Source: Streptomyces sp. DH-12 (GTDB lineage: Bacteria > Actinomycetota > Actinomycetes > Streptomycetales > Streptomycetaceae). Taken from it: a stretch of 64,000 nucleotides of DNA. The notes under the pieces were generated by a model. That model searched no databases. It was given only the letters and a program-made list of their open reading frames with translations, and was not told the DNA's origin. Position 1 is the first letter of the stretch. Each line of letters starts with the position of its first letter. Positions 20,841-29,027 of this stretch are shown here, piece by piece. The DNA is taken from NCBI RefSeq assembly GCF_002899455.1, contig NZ_PPFB01000001.1, positions 5,920,001-5,984,000 on the forward strand, written 5' to 3'. A program made the position numbers and the translations under genes.

Positions 20841-21467
20841 ATGACGATCAAGGACACCGCGGAGGAGTGGGAGATCCGCGGGACGCGGACTCCCTTCGTG
20901 GGCAAGAAGACCTCCGTGCGCACCGACGAGGTCGTCATGCCGGGGGGCGCCGTGGTCAGCCGCGACTACCAGGTCCACCCGGGGTCCGTGGCCGTCCTCG
21001 CCCTCGACGACGCGGACCGGGCCGTGGTGCTGCGCCAGTACCGGCACCCGGTGCGCCAGAAGCTGTGGGAGATCCCGGCCGGCCTGCTCGACGTCCCCGG
21101 TGAGAACCCGCTGCACGCCGCCCAGCGCGAGCTGTACGAGGAGGCGCACGTCAAGGCGGAGGACTGGCGGGTGCTGTCCGACGTCTACACCACGCCCGGC
21201 GGCTGCGACGAGGCCGTGCGGATCTTCCTGGCCCGGGGGCTGTCCGAGGTCGAGGGCGACCGCTTCACGGTGGAGGACGAGGAGGCCGACATGGAGCTGT
21301 CCCGGGTCCCCGTCGACGAGCTGGTGCGCGGGGTGCTCGCCGGTGACCTGCACAACAACTGCCTGGTGGTGGGCGTGCTGTCGCTGGTCGCCGCCCGCTC
21401 CGGCGACGGCCTGGACGCGCTGCGCCCGGCGGAGGCGCCGTGGCCGGCCCGGCCGTTCGAGGCGTGA
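20841..21467 (+). CDS. Nudix hydrolase, ADP-ribose pyrophosphatase type
   Basis: The protein has 208 residues. An N-terminal beta domain precedes the Nudix fold (WEIPAGLLDVPGENPLHAAQ, then RELYEEAHVKAE). The REXXEE core with the E-x7-R spacing is intact. The Gly normally following EE-x is His, and there is one extra residue between the first Gly and Glu. It most likely cleaves ADP-ribose to AMP and ribose 5-phosphate. The ATG at 20841 has GGAAGGA at 20829-20835. It is commonly placed next to pyrG in Streptomyces. Confidence 0.9.
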   Translation: MTIKDTAEEWEIRGTRTPFVGKKTSVRTDEVVMPGGAVVSRDYQVHPGSVAVLALDDADRAVVLRQYRHPVRQKLWEIPAGLLDVPGENPLHAAQRELYEEAHVKAEDWRVLSDVYTTPGGCDEAVRIFLARGLSEVEGDRFTVEDEEADMELSRVPVDELVRGVLAGDLHNNCLVVGVLSLVAARSGDGLDALRPAEAPWPARPFEA

Positions 21468-21682
21468 GCCGGCGGCCGAAGCCGCCCGGGACGTGAAGCC
21501 CTCCGGCGTACGGGGCGCCCATCAGGGGCGTGAATCCTACGATCTGTTGATCCGATCGAGGGAGTCCCGCCCACCGCGCCGCGCTCCTCATGGAACGTCG
21601 CAGAGCGTGAACTAGGCTCTGGAAGACGCCCGTACCGGAGATCCGGCGGGCCGGCGCGTGCGGTGGGACGGGAGTGTGGCCC

Positions 21683-23740
21683 GTGACGGATCAGGCAGTG
21701 GACCCGAACGGTGTGCGGCTCCCTCGGGACGCCCATCCGGAAGGTCGATTCCTGGGCCGTACCAGGGAGTTGAAGGAACTGCGCGCCGACATCGAGCGCG
21801 CCGGGCTCGACACCCTCTCCGGCCGCAAGGCCCCCCGCGCCCGTGTGCTGCTCATCGCGGGACGGCCCGGGACCGGCCGGTCGGCGCTCGCCGAGGAACT
21901 CGTCCACCAGGTCGCCGGCGCCTACCCCGACGGGGTGCTGCGCACCCGGCTGAGCGAGCCCGACGGCACGCCCGTGCCCGTCGGGTCCGCCGCCCGCGAC
22001 CTGCTCGACGCGCTCGGCGAACCCGCCCCCGCCGGCGCCCCCGAGGACGAACTCGGCGAGGCGCTGCGCACCGCCCTCGCCGAGCGCCGCGCGGTGCTCC
22101 TGCTCGACGACGCCGCCGACGCCGAGCAGGTCGACGCCCTGCTCCCGGACAACCCCGACTGCCTGGCCGTCACCGTCTCCTCCGGCCCGCTCACCGGCAT
22201 CGCCGACGTCCGCCCCTGCACCCTCGGCGGCCTCGACACCAAGTCCGGGGTGGAACTGCTGTCCCGGTTCACCGGATCCGTGCGCATCACCGTCGACCCC
22301 CGGGCCGCCGAGCGCCTCGCCGAGCAGTGCCAGGGCCAGCCGGCCGCGCTGGTGCTGGCCGGCGGATGGCTCGCCGCACGCCCCAAGGCCGCCGTCGCCG
22401 ACCTCGCCAAGCAGCTGCACACGGACGCCGGCGCCGAACCCGTGACCGCCCGGCTGCTGCGGCTGGTGCACGACGCGCTGCCGCAGACCGCCGCCCGCAC
22501 CCTGCGCCTGCTCGCCCTCGCCCCGGCCGGACTCGTCGACCCGCACACCGCCGCCGCGCTCACCGGATGCTCGGTGGAGGCCGCGCACACCGCCCTCGAC
22601 GACTTCGCCGCCCACGGCCTGCTGCACTCGGTGGGCTCCGCCCTGCCGCAGTACCGGGTGCCGGGCTGCCTCCACCGCGAGCTGCGCCGGCTCGCCGAGG
22701 ACCACGAGCGGCCCGCCGAGCTCCGGCTCGCCCGCGCCCGCATGCTGGAGCGGACCGTGCGGCTGCTCCAGTCCTGCCGTGCGATCACCGAGACCGACAG
22801 CCCCGAGGCCCGCGCGAAACTCCTCGCCCTGCCGCGCCCCCTGCGCTTCCCCACGCCCCGCGCCGCCGCCGACTGGCTGCGCCTGCGCCGGCCCGCCCTG
22901 CTGGCCGCCGCCCGGCTCGCGGTCGCCGACGGGGAGCTGGACACCCTGGCCCGGCGGCTCATGTCCCAGCTGGTGCGGGCCATGGTCGCCCACGTCGGCA
23001 CCCGCGCCGCCGCGAGCGACCTCTACGACATCCACCACCTCGTCCTCGGCGTCGCCGAGCGCCGGAACCTGCCCCGCGAGCGGGCCGCCGCCCTGCTCAA
23101 CCTCGGCGACCTCGACGCCCGCACCGGCCGCACAGCGAAGGCGCTGGCGCGTTACCGGGCCGCGCTGGACGCCGGACGCGAGGCGAACGACCCGTACGCC
23201 ACCGGCCGGGCGATGGAATCCGTGGGCGGCGCGTACCTGGAGCTGGGGGACTACGACCGGGCGGCGGACTGGTTCGGCCGCGCCCTGGCCGAGCGGCTGG
23301 CCCGCGACGAGCGCTCCGAGGCGGCCCGGCTCTACGGCCGCATCGGCGCCGCCCACACCTACGCGGGCCGCTACGGCGAGGCGCTGCGCAACTGGCGCGC
23401 GGCCGTCGCCGGGCACCGGCGGGAGGGCGACGTGGCCGCGCAGGCGCGGGCACTGAGCGAACTGGGGCGGGTGCAGGAGTACGCGGGGCGGCCGGAGGAG
23501 TCGCTGCGCACCTGCCGGGAGGCCGTGGAGTGGGCGTGCCGGGCCGAGGACACCCGGCTGCAGGCCGCGCTGCACCTGCGACTGGCCGACTCCTTCGCGC
23601 GTCTCGGCGACCCCGCGTCCGCCGCGCTGCACCGGAGCACGGCCGAGCGCATGCTGGCCGAGGAGGCCACGGAGGACGACTCCGAACCGGAACACGGAGC
23701 TAACGCCTGCGAAATCCGCAGCACTTCCACTGAAGATTGA
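21683..23740 (+). CDS. NB-ARC-like ATPase with C-terminal tetratricopeptide repeats
   Basis: The protein has 685 residues and resembles the ATPase and TPR parts of AfsR-type proteins without the DNA-binding domain. It has a P-loop-like GRPGTGRSALAEE near residue 60 and a Walker B-like AVLLLDDAAD. The middle is NB-ARC-like with a winged helix around LPQTAARTLRLLALAPAGLV. TPR units fill about residues 470-650 (ALLNLGDLDARTGRTAKALARYR and following). The Walker A lysine is replaced by arginine. The GTG at 21683 has GGGAG about 9 bases upstream; GTG 21674 is an alternative. It is probably a signalling or scaffolding protein. Confidence 0.85.
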   Translation: MTDQAVDPNGVRLPRDAHPEGRFLGRTRELKELRADIERAGLDTLSGRKAPRARVLLIAGRPGTGRSALAEELVHQVAGAYPDGVLRTRLSEPDGTPVPVGSAARDLLDALGEPAPAGAPEDELGEALRTALAERRAVLLLDDAADAEQVDALLPDNPDCLAVTVSSGPLTGIADVRPCTLGGLDTKSGVELLSRFTGSVRITVDPRAAERLAEQCQGQPAALVLAGGWLAARPKAAVADLAKQLHTDAGAEPVTARLLRLVHDALPQTAARTLRLLALAPAGLVDPHTAAALTGCSVEAAHTALDDFAAHGLLHSVGSALPQYRVPGCLHRELRRLAEDHERPAELRLARARMLERTVRLLQSCRAITETDSPEARAKLLALPRPLRFPTPRAAADWLRLRRPALLAAARLAVADGELDTLARRLMSQLVRAMVAHVGTRAAASDLYDIHHLVLGVAERRNLPRERAAALLNLGDLDARTGRTAKALARYRAALDAGREANDPYATGRAMESVGGAYLELGDYDRAADWFGRALAERLARDERSEAARLYGRIGAAHTYAGRYGEALRNWRAAVAGHRREGDVAAQARALSELGRVQEYAGRPEESLRTCREAVEWACRAEDTRLQAALHLRLADSFARLGDPASAALHRSTAERMLAEEATEDDSEPEHGANACEIRSTSTED

Positions 23741-23876
23741 TGCAATGGAAGGCTAGACAGCGGGAACACCTTCATTAGACTGGCTCTGCCGCACCATCTC
23801 CTGCGGTCTCTCCCGGTGTGCCCGTGTGTGCCCGGGTATGTGTAGTGACATCCCCATACCCTCTGAGCCAAGGACC

Positions 23877-25001
23877 GTGATCCACGTGAAGGTCGGCATC
23901 CCCCGCGAGGTCAAGAACAACGAGTTCCGGGTGGCCATCACCCCCGCCGGTGTGCACGAGCTCGTGCGCCACGGCCACCAGGTCGTCATCGAGCGCGGCG
24001 CCGGCGCCGGCTCCTCGATCCCGGACGGCGAGTACATCGCCGCGGGCGGCCGGATCCTGGACACCGCCGACGAGGTCTGGGCCGCCGCCGACCTGCTGCT
24101 CAAGGTCAAGGAGCCGGTCGCGGAGGAGTACCACCGCCTGCGCAAGGACCAGACCCTCTTCACCTACCTCCACCTGGCCGCGTCCAAGGAGTGCACGGAC
24201 GCCCTGCTGGGGTCCGGCACCACCGCCATCGCCTACGAGACCGTCGAGCTGCCCGGCCGCGCGCTGCCGCTGCTCGCCCCGATGTCCGAGGTCGCGGGCC
24301 GGCTCTCCACCCAGGTCGGCGCCTACCACCTCATGCGCGCCCACGGCGGCCGCGGCGTGCTGCCCGGCGGCGTCCCCGGTGTGCTGGCCGGCCGCGCGGT
24401 CGTCATCGGCGCCGGCGTCTCCGGCTGGAACGCCACGCAGATAGCCGTCGGCATGGGTTTCCACGTGACCCTGCTCGACAAGGACATCAACAAGCTCAAG
24501 GAGGCCGACAAGGTCTTCGGCACGCGCGTCCAGACCGTCGTCTCCAACGCCTTCGAGCTGGAGAAGGCCTGCCTGGAGGCCGACCTCGTGATCGGCGCCG
24601 TGCTGGTCCCCGGCGCCAAGGCGCCGAAGCTGGTCACCAACGAGCTGGTCTCCCGGATGAAGGCCGGAAGTGTCCTTGTCGACATCGCGATCGACCAGGG
24701 CGGCTGCTTCGAGGACTCGCGCCCGACCACGCACGCCGAACCGACCTTCACGGTCCACGAGTCGGTCTTCTACTGCGTCGCCAACATGCCCGGTGCGGTG
24801 CCCAACACCTCGACCTACGCGCTCACCAACGCCACGCTGCCGTACATCGTCGAACTCGCCGACCGCGGCTGGGTGGAGGCGCTGCGCCGGGACCCGGCGC
24901 TCGCCAAGGGCCTCAACACCCATGACGGCAAGGTCGTTTACAAGGAGGTCGCCGAGGCGCACGGGCTGGAGCACGTGGAACTCGCCTCGCTGCTCGGTTG
25001 A
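23877..25001 (+). CDS. ald: alanine dehydrogenase
   Basis: The enzyme has 374 residues and interconverts alanine and pyruvate plus ammonia with NAD. It begins MIHVKVGIPREVKNNEFRVA. It has the catalytic lysine in LLKVKEP, the His in FTYLHLAAS, the Rossmann loop GAGVSGWNATQIA, and the signature VLVDIAIDQGGCFEDSRPTT. The start GTG 23877 follows AAGGA closely; GTG 23886 is possible and only three codons shorter. It is a single gene ending in a strong hairpin. It is upstream of the parA-scpAB operon but has its own terminator. Confidence 0.96.
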   Translation: MIHVKVGIPREVKNNEFRVAITPAGVHELVRHGHQVVIERGAGAGSSIPDGEYIAAGGRILDTADEVWAAADLLLKVKEPVAEEYHRLRKDQTLFTYLHLAASKECTDALLGSGTTAIAYETVELPGRALPLLAPMSEVAGRLSTQVGAYHLMRAHGGRGVLPGGVPGVLAGRAVVIGAGVSGWNATQIAVGMGFHVTLLDKDINKLKEADKVFGTRVQTVVSNAFELEKACLEADLVIGAVLVPGAKAPKLVTNELVSRMKAGSVLVDIAIDQGGCFEDSRPTTHAEPTFTVHESVFYCVANMPGAVPNTSTYALTNATLPYIVELADRGWVEALRRDPALAKGLNTHDGKVVYKEVAEAHGLEHVELASLLG

Positions 25002-25081
25002 TCCGCACAGGGCGGTAAGTCGACCAAGTCACGGATCCGCAAAGGCGATACGTCAACTCGGGACGTCAACGCCTCGCACCA

Positions 25082-25110
25082 GGCCGGACCTTGCGCGCCA
25101 AGGTCCGGCC
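25082..25110 (+). terminator. ald terminator
   Basis: This is a perfect 12-bp stem, GGCCGGACCTTG at 25082-25093 and its complement at 25099-25110, with loop CGCGC. It lies about 80 bases after the ald stop. Confidence 0.8.
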
Positions 25111-25134
25111 GGATGTGTGTATGGTCACGTCCTG

Positions 25135-25158
25135 GTTCGAGGGCAACTCGCCTCGAAC
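25135..25158. repeat. inverted repeat upstream of the ParA operon
   Basis: GTTCGAGG at 25135-25142 and CCTCGAAC at 25151-25158 form a perfect 8-bp inverted repeat around GCAACTCG. It could be an operator, for example for the ParA/RHH pair, or a weak second terminator. Nothing in the sequence decides between these. Confidence 0.4.
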
Positions 25159-25270
25159 GTAACCCTTCTACCGATTCGTACACCCGTGAATCCTGCCGTG
25201 CGACGGCCGTACGCCCTTGACAGAGGGGTGTTCCAATGCCGACACATCGGGCCGGGTCCGGCGGATTGTG

Positions 25271-25300
25271 TTGCTGCGGACGGCCGACACGCCATAGAGT
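25271..25300 (+). promoter_or_regulatory. candidate promoter of the ParA-ScpAB operon
   Basis: TTGCTG (25271-25276) and TAGAGT (25295-25300) are separated by 18 nt and would start transcription near 25307, giving a leader of about 65 nt. The match is moderate and is an inference from position and similarity to sigma-70-type promoters. Confidence 0.35.
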
Positions 25301-25372
25301 CGCCAACCGTCGGCATGGTGCCACGCTGACCTGTCTAGAAGTTTCCTGGTCACCAAGGAGGTAAGACGACTT

Positions 25373-26551
25373 GTGAATGAGTCGACATTTACTCCCGGGG
25401 GTGGTCAACCAGGAATGCCTGCGCCGGGCCAGGGGTCCGCGGGATTCGCTGCTGTCGGCTCCGTCGCTGTGCGCACCTTCGCAGCCCACCAGAGTCACGG
25501 AACTCCAGGAGTGACTCGCCCAGCACACCAGAGCATGGATGGCCATCACGTGAACGCCATGGCCGGCGACGGAAGTGGCGCGCCCCACAACCATTTCGCC
25601 GACTACGACGAACTGCCCGAGGGGCACTTCTACGACCCCGACGCCGAGTACGAGCCCGATCCGGAGTACGCGGCCACGCTCGCGCCCGACGCGGCACGCC
25701 AGCGCCGTGAGCGCATCGGCCCGACCGGGCGCCCGCTGCCGTACTTCCCGATCCCGGGCCCGCTGACCGACCACGGACCCGCGAAGATCATCGCGATGTG
25801 CAACCAGAAGGGCGGCGTCGGCAAGACCACGTCGACCATCAACCTGGGCGCCGCGCTCGCGGAGTACGGACGCCGGGTGCTGCTCGTCGACTTCGACCCG
25901 CAGGGCGCGCTGTCGGTCGGACTCGGCGTCAACCCGATGGAACTCGACCTCACCGTCTACAACCTGCTCATGGAGCGGGGCATGGCGGCCGACGAGGTGC
26001 TGCTGAAGACCGCGGTCCCCAACATGGACCTGCTGCCCAGCAACATCGACCTGTCGGCGGCCGAGGTCCAGCTGGTGAGCGAGGTCGCGCGCGAGTCGAC
26101 GCTGCAGCGGGCGCTGAAGCCGCTGATGGACGACTACGACTACATCGTCATCGACTGCCAGCCCTCGCTGGGCCTGCTCACGGTCAACGCGCTCACCGCG
26201 GCGCACAAGGTGATCGTGCCGCTCGAGTGCGAGTTCTTCGCGCTGCGCGGTGTGGCCCTGCTGACCGAGACCATCGAGAAGGTGCAGGAGCGGCTCAACC
26301 CGGAGCTGGAGCTCGACGGCATCCTCGCCACCATGTACGACTCGCGCACGGTGCACAGCCGTGAGGTGCTCGCACGGGTGGTCGAGGCGTTCGACGACCA
26401 CGTCTACCACACGGTCATCGGACGCACGGTCCGCTTCCCGGAGACCACGGTCGCCGGTGAGCCGATCACCACGTACGCGTCCAACTCCGTCGGCGCCGCC
26501 GCCTACCGTCAGCTCGCCAGGGAGGTGCTCGCCCGGTGTCACGCCGAGTGA
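25373..26551 (+). CDS. ParA family ATPase of the ScpAB operon
   Basis: The protein has 392 residues. Residues 1-135 are disordered and rich in Gly, Pro, His and acidic residues. A complete ParA/MinD-type ATPase follows: deviant Walker A KGGVGKTTS starting at Lys146, DFDPQGALSVGLG, and the IDCQPSLGLLTVNAL segment. It is not the origin-proximal ParA, because no ParB, gidB or rnpA genes are near. The GTG at 25373 has AAGGAGGTAA upstream. The next gene overlaps it by 16 bp, and scpA and scpB follow, a conserved actinobacterial arrangement. It probably assists condensin-like loading or nucleoid positioning. Confidence 0.92.
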   Translation: MNESTFTPGGGQPGMPAPGQGSAGFAAVGSVAVRTFAAHQSHGTPGVTRPAHQSMDGHHVNAMAGDGSGAPHNHFADYDELPEGHFYDPDAEYEPDPEYAATLAPDAARQRRERIGPTGRPLPYFPIPGPLTDHGPAKIIAMCNQKGGVGKTTSTINLGAALAEYGRRVLLVDFDPQGALSVGLGVNPMELDLTVYNLLMERGMAADEVLLKTAVPNMDLLPSNIDLSAAEVQLVSEVARESTLQRALKPLMDDYDYIVIDCQPSLGLLTVNALTAAHKVIVPLECEFFALRGVALLTETIEKVQERLNPELELDGILATMYDSRTVHSREVLARVVEAFDDHVYHTVIGRTVRFPETTVAGEPITTYASNSVGAAAYRQLAREVLARCHAE

Positions 26552-27099
26552 GTCTGCCGGGGGCCGACGAACTCTTCCGTACGACAGGGGGGATGGCGCT
26601 GCAGGCGTCCACCCCCCGGCGCGCCGGGGGCGACGCCCGGGTCCCCGCTCCCGCGGGGGAGGGCGACGCGGCCGCGGCCGCCCACGAGGACGCGCCGCAG
26701 TCGGTGCCCGTGCAGGGCGGTGACGGCGAGGGCGCGGAGCACGCCGCGGCGGACGTGGAACCGGCCGGGGCCGGGGAGTCCCGCAGCCGGGGCGCCGCGG
26801 GCGCCGGACGGCGTGCGGCGGCGACGGCCGACGGTGCGGCCGCCGCGCCGCCGCGCAAGCGGGGACGGCCCGCGGCACGGAGGCCCAGCGGCCGCGAGCG
26901 GCACGACGAGAAGATCACCGTGTACGTGTCCGCGGAGGAGCTGATGGACCTGGAGCACGCCCGCCTCGTGCTGCGCGGCGAGCACGGTCTCGCCGTCGAC
27001 CGCGGCCGGATCGTCCGCGAGGCGGTCGCCGTGGTCCTCGCGGACCTGGAGAGCCGCGGGGACGCCAGCATCCTCGTACGACGCCTGCGGGGACGGTAG
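26536..27099 (+). CDS. ribbon-helix-helix-like protein next to ParA and ScpA
   Basis: The protein has 187 residues. Residues about 1-112 are disordered (Ala, Gly, Pro, Arg; PRKRGRPAARR near the end resembles an AT-hook or nuclear-type basic patch). The last 65 residues have the pattern of a ribbon-helix-helix domain: a strand KITVYVSAEE, then helices LMDLEHARLVLR and RIVREAVAVVLADLE. It starts at GTG 26536 with GGAGG at 26521, overlapping the parA stop; GTG 26548 is an alternative. By analogy with plasmid ParA-ParG/omega pairs it could be the DNA-binding partner of the ParA ATPase. That is inference. Confidence 0.75.
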   Translation: MSRRVSLPGADELFRTTGGMALQASTPRRAGGDARVPAPAGEGDAAAAAHEDAPQSVPVQGGDGEGAEHAAADVEPAGAGESRSRGAAGAGRRAAATADGAAAAPPRKRGRPAARRPSGRERHDEKITVYVSAEELMDLEHARLVLRGEHGLAVDRGRIVREAVAVVLADLESRGDASILVRRLRGR

Positions 27100-27117
27100 C
27101 GGTAGCCTGCGGGGGCC

Positions 27118-28377
27118 ATGACCTCGAACGACGCAGCCGCCCCCGCGCCCGGCGCCGGCCCGCCCCGCCGTCGGCCCCTGGGCCGCGGGGCCGCCCGCGG
27201 CCCTGCGGCGGCCGGACGGTCGTCCGCGGACGCCGGCGCCTCCACCGCTGCGGGGGCCCCCGCTCCCGGGAACGCGGTCGCGCAGCCCGAGCCGGCCGCC
27301 GGGGAGGCCGCGCCCGCCGGTGAGCGAGGGGCGTCCGACGGCACGGCCGCGGGGCACGGCGGCAGCGACACGCCGCTCACCGCGCCGCGCGCCGGGGCCG
27401 GTGAGCGGGGCACGGTCGCGCCGCTCCACGCCGACGTGCGGCCGTCCGTGACGGCGCCCGCGCCGGTCGGGTCCACGGCAGGGCGGGACGCGCCCGCCGA
27501 CGACGCCGGCGTGCCGGGCGGGGCGAGCTCGCCGGGCGGCGCGTCCGAGGGGGAGGGCGACGGCGGGGACGGGCGGTTCAAGGTTCGGCTGGCGAACTTC
27601 GAGGGGCCGTTCGACCTGCTGTTGCAGTTGATCGCCAAGCACAAGCTGGACGTCACCGAGGTCGCGTTGTCCAAGGTGACGGACGAGTTCATGGCGTACA
27701 TCCGGGCGCTCGGGCCGGACTGGGACCTGGACGAGACGACCGAGTTCCTGGTCGTCGCGGCCACCCTGCTGGATCTGAAGGCGGCCCGGCTGCTCCCTGC
27801 CGCCGAGGTGGAGGACGAGGCCGACCTCGCCCTGCTGGAGGCCCGCGACCTGCTGTTCGCGCGGCTGCTGCAGTACCGCGCGTACAAGCAGGTCGCGGAG
27901 ATCCTCAGCCGGCGGCTGGACGACGAGGCCCGCCGTTTCCCCCGTACCGTCGGGCTGGAGCCGCACCACGCGGAGCTGCTGCCGGACGTGGTCCTCAGCA
28001 TCGGTCCCGAGGGCTTCGCCGAGCTCGCCGTCAGGGCCATGCAGCCCAGGCCCGAGCCGCAGGTGTACGTCGACCACATCCACGCCCCGCTGGTCAGCGT
28101 GCAGGAGCAGGCCGGGATCGTCGTCGCGCGGCTCAAGGAGCTGGGCGAGGCCGGTTTCCGGGCGCTCGTCGAGGACACCGACGACACCCTGACCGTCGTG
28201 GCCCGCTTCCTCGCCCTGCTGGAGCTGTACCGGGAGAAGGCCGTCGCCCTCGACCAGGAGAGCGCGCTGGGCGAGCTGACCGTCCGCTGGACCGGCGGCG
28301 ACGGGGACGCCGTACCCGCGGTCACCGACGAGTTCGACCGGCCGCCCGAGCAGCCCCAGGAGGAGAGGACACCGTGA
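27118..28377 (+). CDS. scpA: segregation and condensation protein A (kleisin)
   Basis: The protein has 419 residues and is the kleisin subunit of the SMC-ScpAB complex. The first 150 residues are a low-complexity Ala/Gly/Pro extension not found in short homologues. The kleisin region starts FKVRLANFEGPFDLLLQLI near residue 155 and continues with KLDVTEVALSKVTDEFM and LVVAATLLDLKAARLLP. The C-terminal winged helix contains VARFLALLELYREKAV. The ATG at 27118 is 18 bp after the RHH-like gene. Its stop overlaps scpB (GTGA), so the two subunits are translationally coupled. Confidence 0.95.
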   Translation: MTSNDAAAPAPGAGPPRRRPLGRGAARGPAAAGRSSADAGASTAAGAPAPGNAVAQPEPAAGEAAPAGERGASDGTAAGHGGSDTPLTAPRAGAGERGTVAPLHADVRPSVTAPAPVGSTAGRDAPADDAGVPGGASSPGGASEGEGDGGDGRFKVRLANFEGPFDLLLQLIAKHKLDVTEVALSKVTDEFMAYIRALGPDWDLDETTEFLVVAATLLDLKAARLLPAAEVEDEADLALLEARDLLFARLLQYRAYKQVAEILSRRLDDEARRFPRTVGLEPHHAELLPDVVLSIGPEGFAELAVRAMQPRPEPQVYVDHIHAPLVSVQEQAGIVVARLKELGEAGFRALVEDTDDTLTVVARFLALLELYREKAVALDQESALGELTVRWTGGDGDAVPAVTDEFDRPPEQPQEERTP

Positions 28378-29027
28378 GCGAGGAGACGAGCGGGGCCCCG
28401 GCCGGGGCGCGCGCGGTGGCGGAGCTCGACCTGAAGCCGGCCCTGGAGGCCGTGCTGATGGTCGTGGACGAGCCCGCGACCGAGGAGCACCTGGCGAAGA
28501 TCCTGGAACGCCCCGGGCGCCAGGTCGCCGACGCGCTGGCCGAGCTGGCCGACGAGTACACCGCCCAGGGCCGCGGCTTCGAGCTGCGCCGGGTCGCGGG
28601 CGGCTGGCGTTTCTACACCCGCCCCGAGTACGCCGCCGCCGTCGAGGGCTTCGTCCTGGACGGCCGGCAGGCCCGCCTCACCCAGGCCGCGCTGGAGACC
28701 CTCGCGGTCGTCGCGTACCGGCAGCCGGTCAGCCGCAGCAGGGTCTCCGCGGTGCGCGGGGTCAACTGCGACGGCGTGATGCGCACCCTCCTGCAGCGGG
28801 GTCTGATCGCGGAGGCGGGCACGGAACCCGAAACAGGTGCGATCCTGTACACGACGACGAACTACTTCCTGGAGCGGATGGGCCTGCGCGGTCTGGACGA
28901 GCTCCCGGAGCTCGCGCCCTTCCTCCCGGAGGCGGACGCGATCGAGGCCGAGACCCGGGAAGGGGTGCCGTCGTTCGATCCGGACGCCCCGGATTCCGAG
29001 GACGCAGACGACAAGACGGAACTTTGA
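28374..29027 (+). CDS. scpB: segregation and condensation protein B
   Basis: The protein has 217 residues and has the two winged-helix domains of ScpB: LKPALEAVLMVVDEPATEEH at the N-terminus, then LTQAALETLAVVAYRQPVSR and SAVRGVNCDGVMRTLLQRGL. It dimerises and binds ScpA in the condensin complex. The start GTG 28374 overlaps the scpA stop, and its stop overlaps the next gene. The C-terminal 40 residues are acidic and disordered. Confidence 0.95.
   Translation: MSEETSGAPAGARAVAELDLKPALEAVLMVVDEPATEEHLAKILERPGRQVADALAELADEYTAQGRGFELRRVAGGWRFYTRPEYAAAVEGFVLDGRQARLTQAALETLAVVAYRQPVSRSRVSAVRGVNCDGVMRTLLQRGLIAEAGTEPETGAILYTTTNYFLERMGLRGLDELPELAPFLPEADAIEAETREGVPSFDPDAPDSEDADDKTEL

Larger units (their letters stand above)
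25002..25372 (+). other. ald / parA intergenic region
   Basis: This 371-bp region carries no gene. It holds the ald terminator (25082-25110), a second inverted repeat (25135-25158), a consensus -35 TTGACA at 25217-25222 without an obvious partner, and a candidate promoter TTGCTG-N18-TAGAGT at 25271-25300. It ends with the strong Shine-Dalgarno AAGGAGGTAA at 25355-25364. It is the upstream control region of the ParA operon. Confidence 0.6.

Noticed and set aside
25217..25245. Consensus TTGACA at 25217 as the main promoter of the ParA operon
   Set aside because: No acceptable -10 lies 16-19 bases downstream; the TTGCTG-N18-TAGAGT pair is a better, though still weak, candidate.
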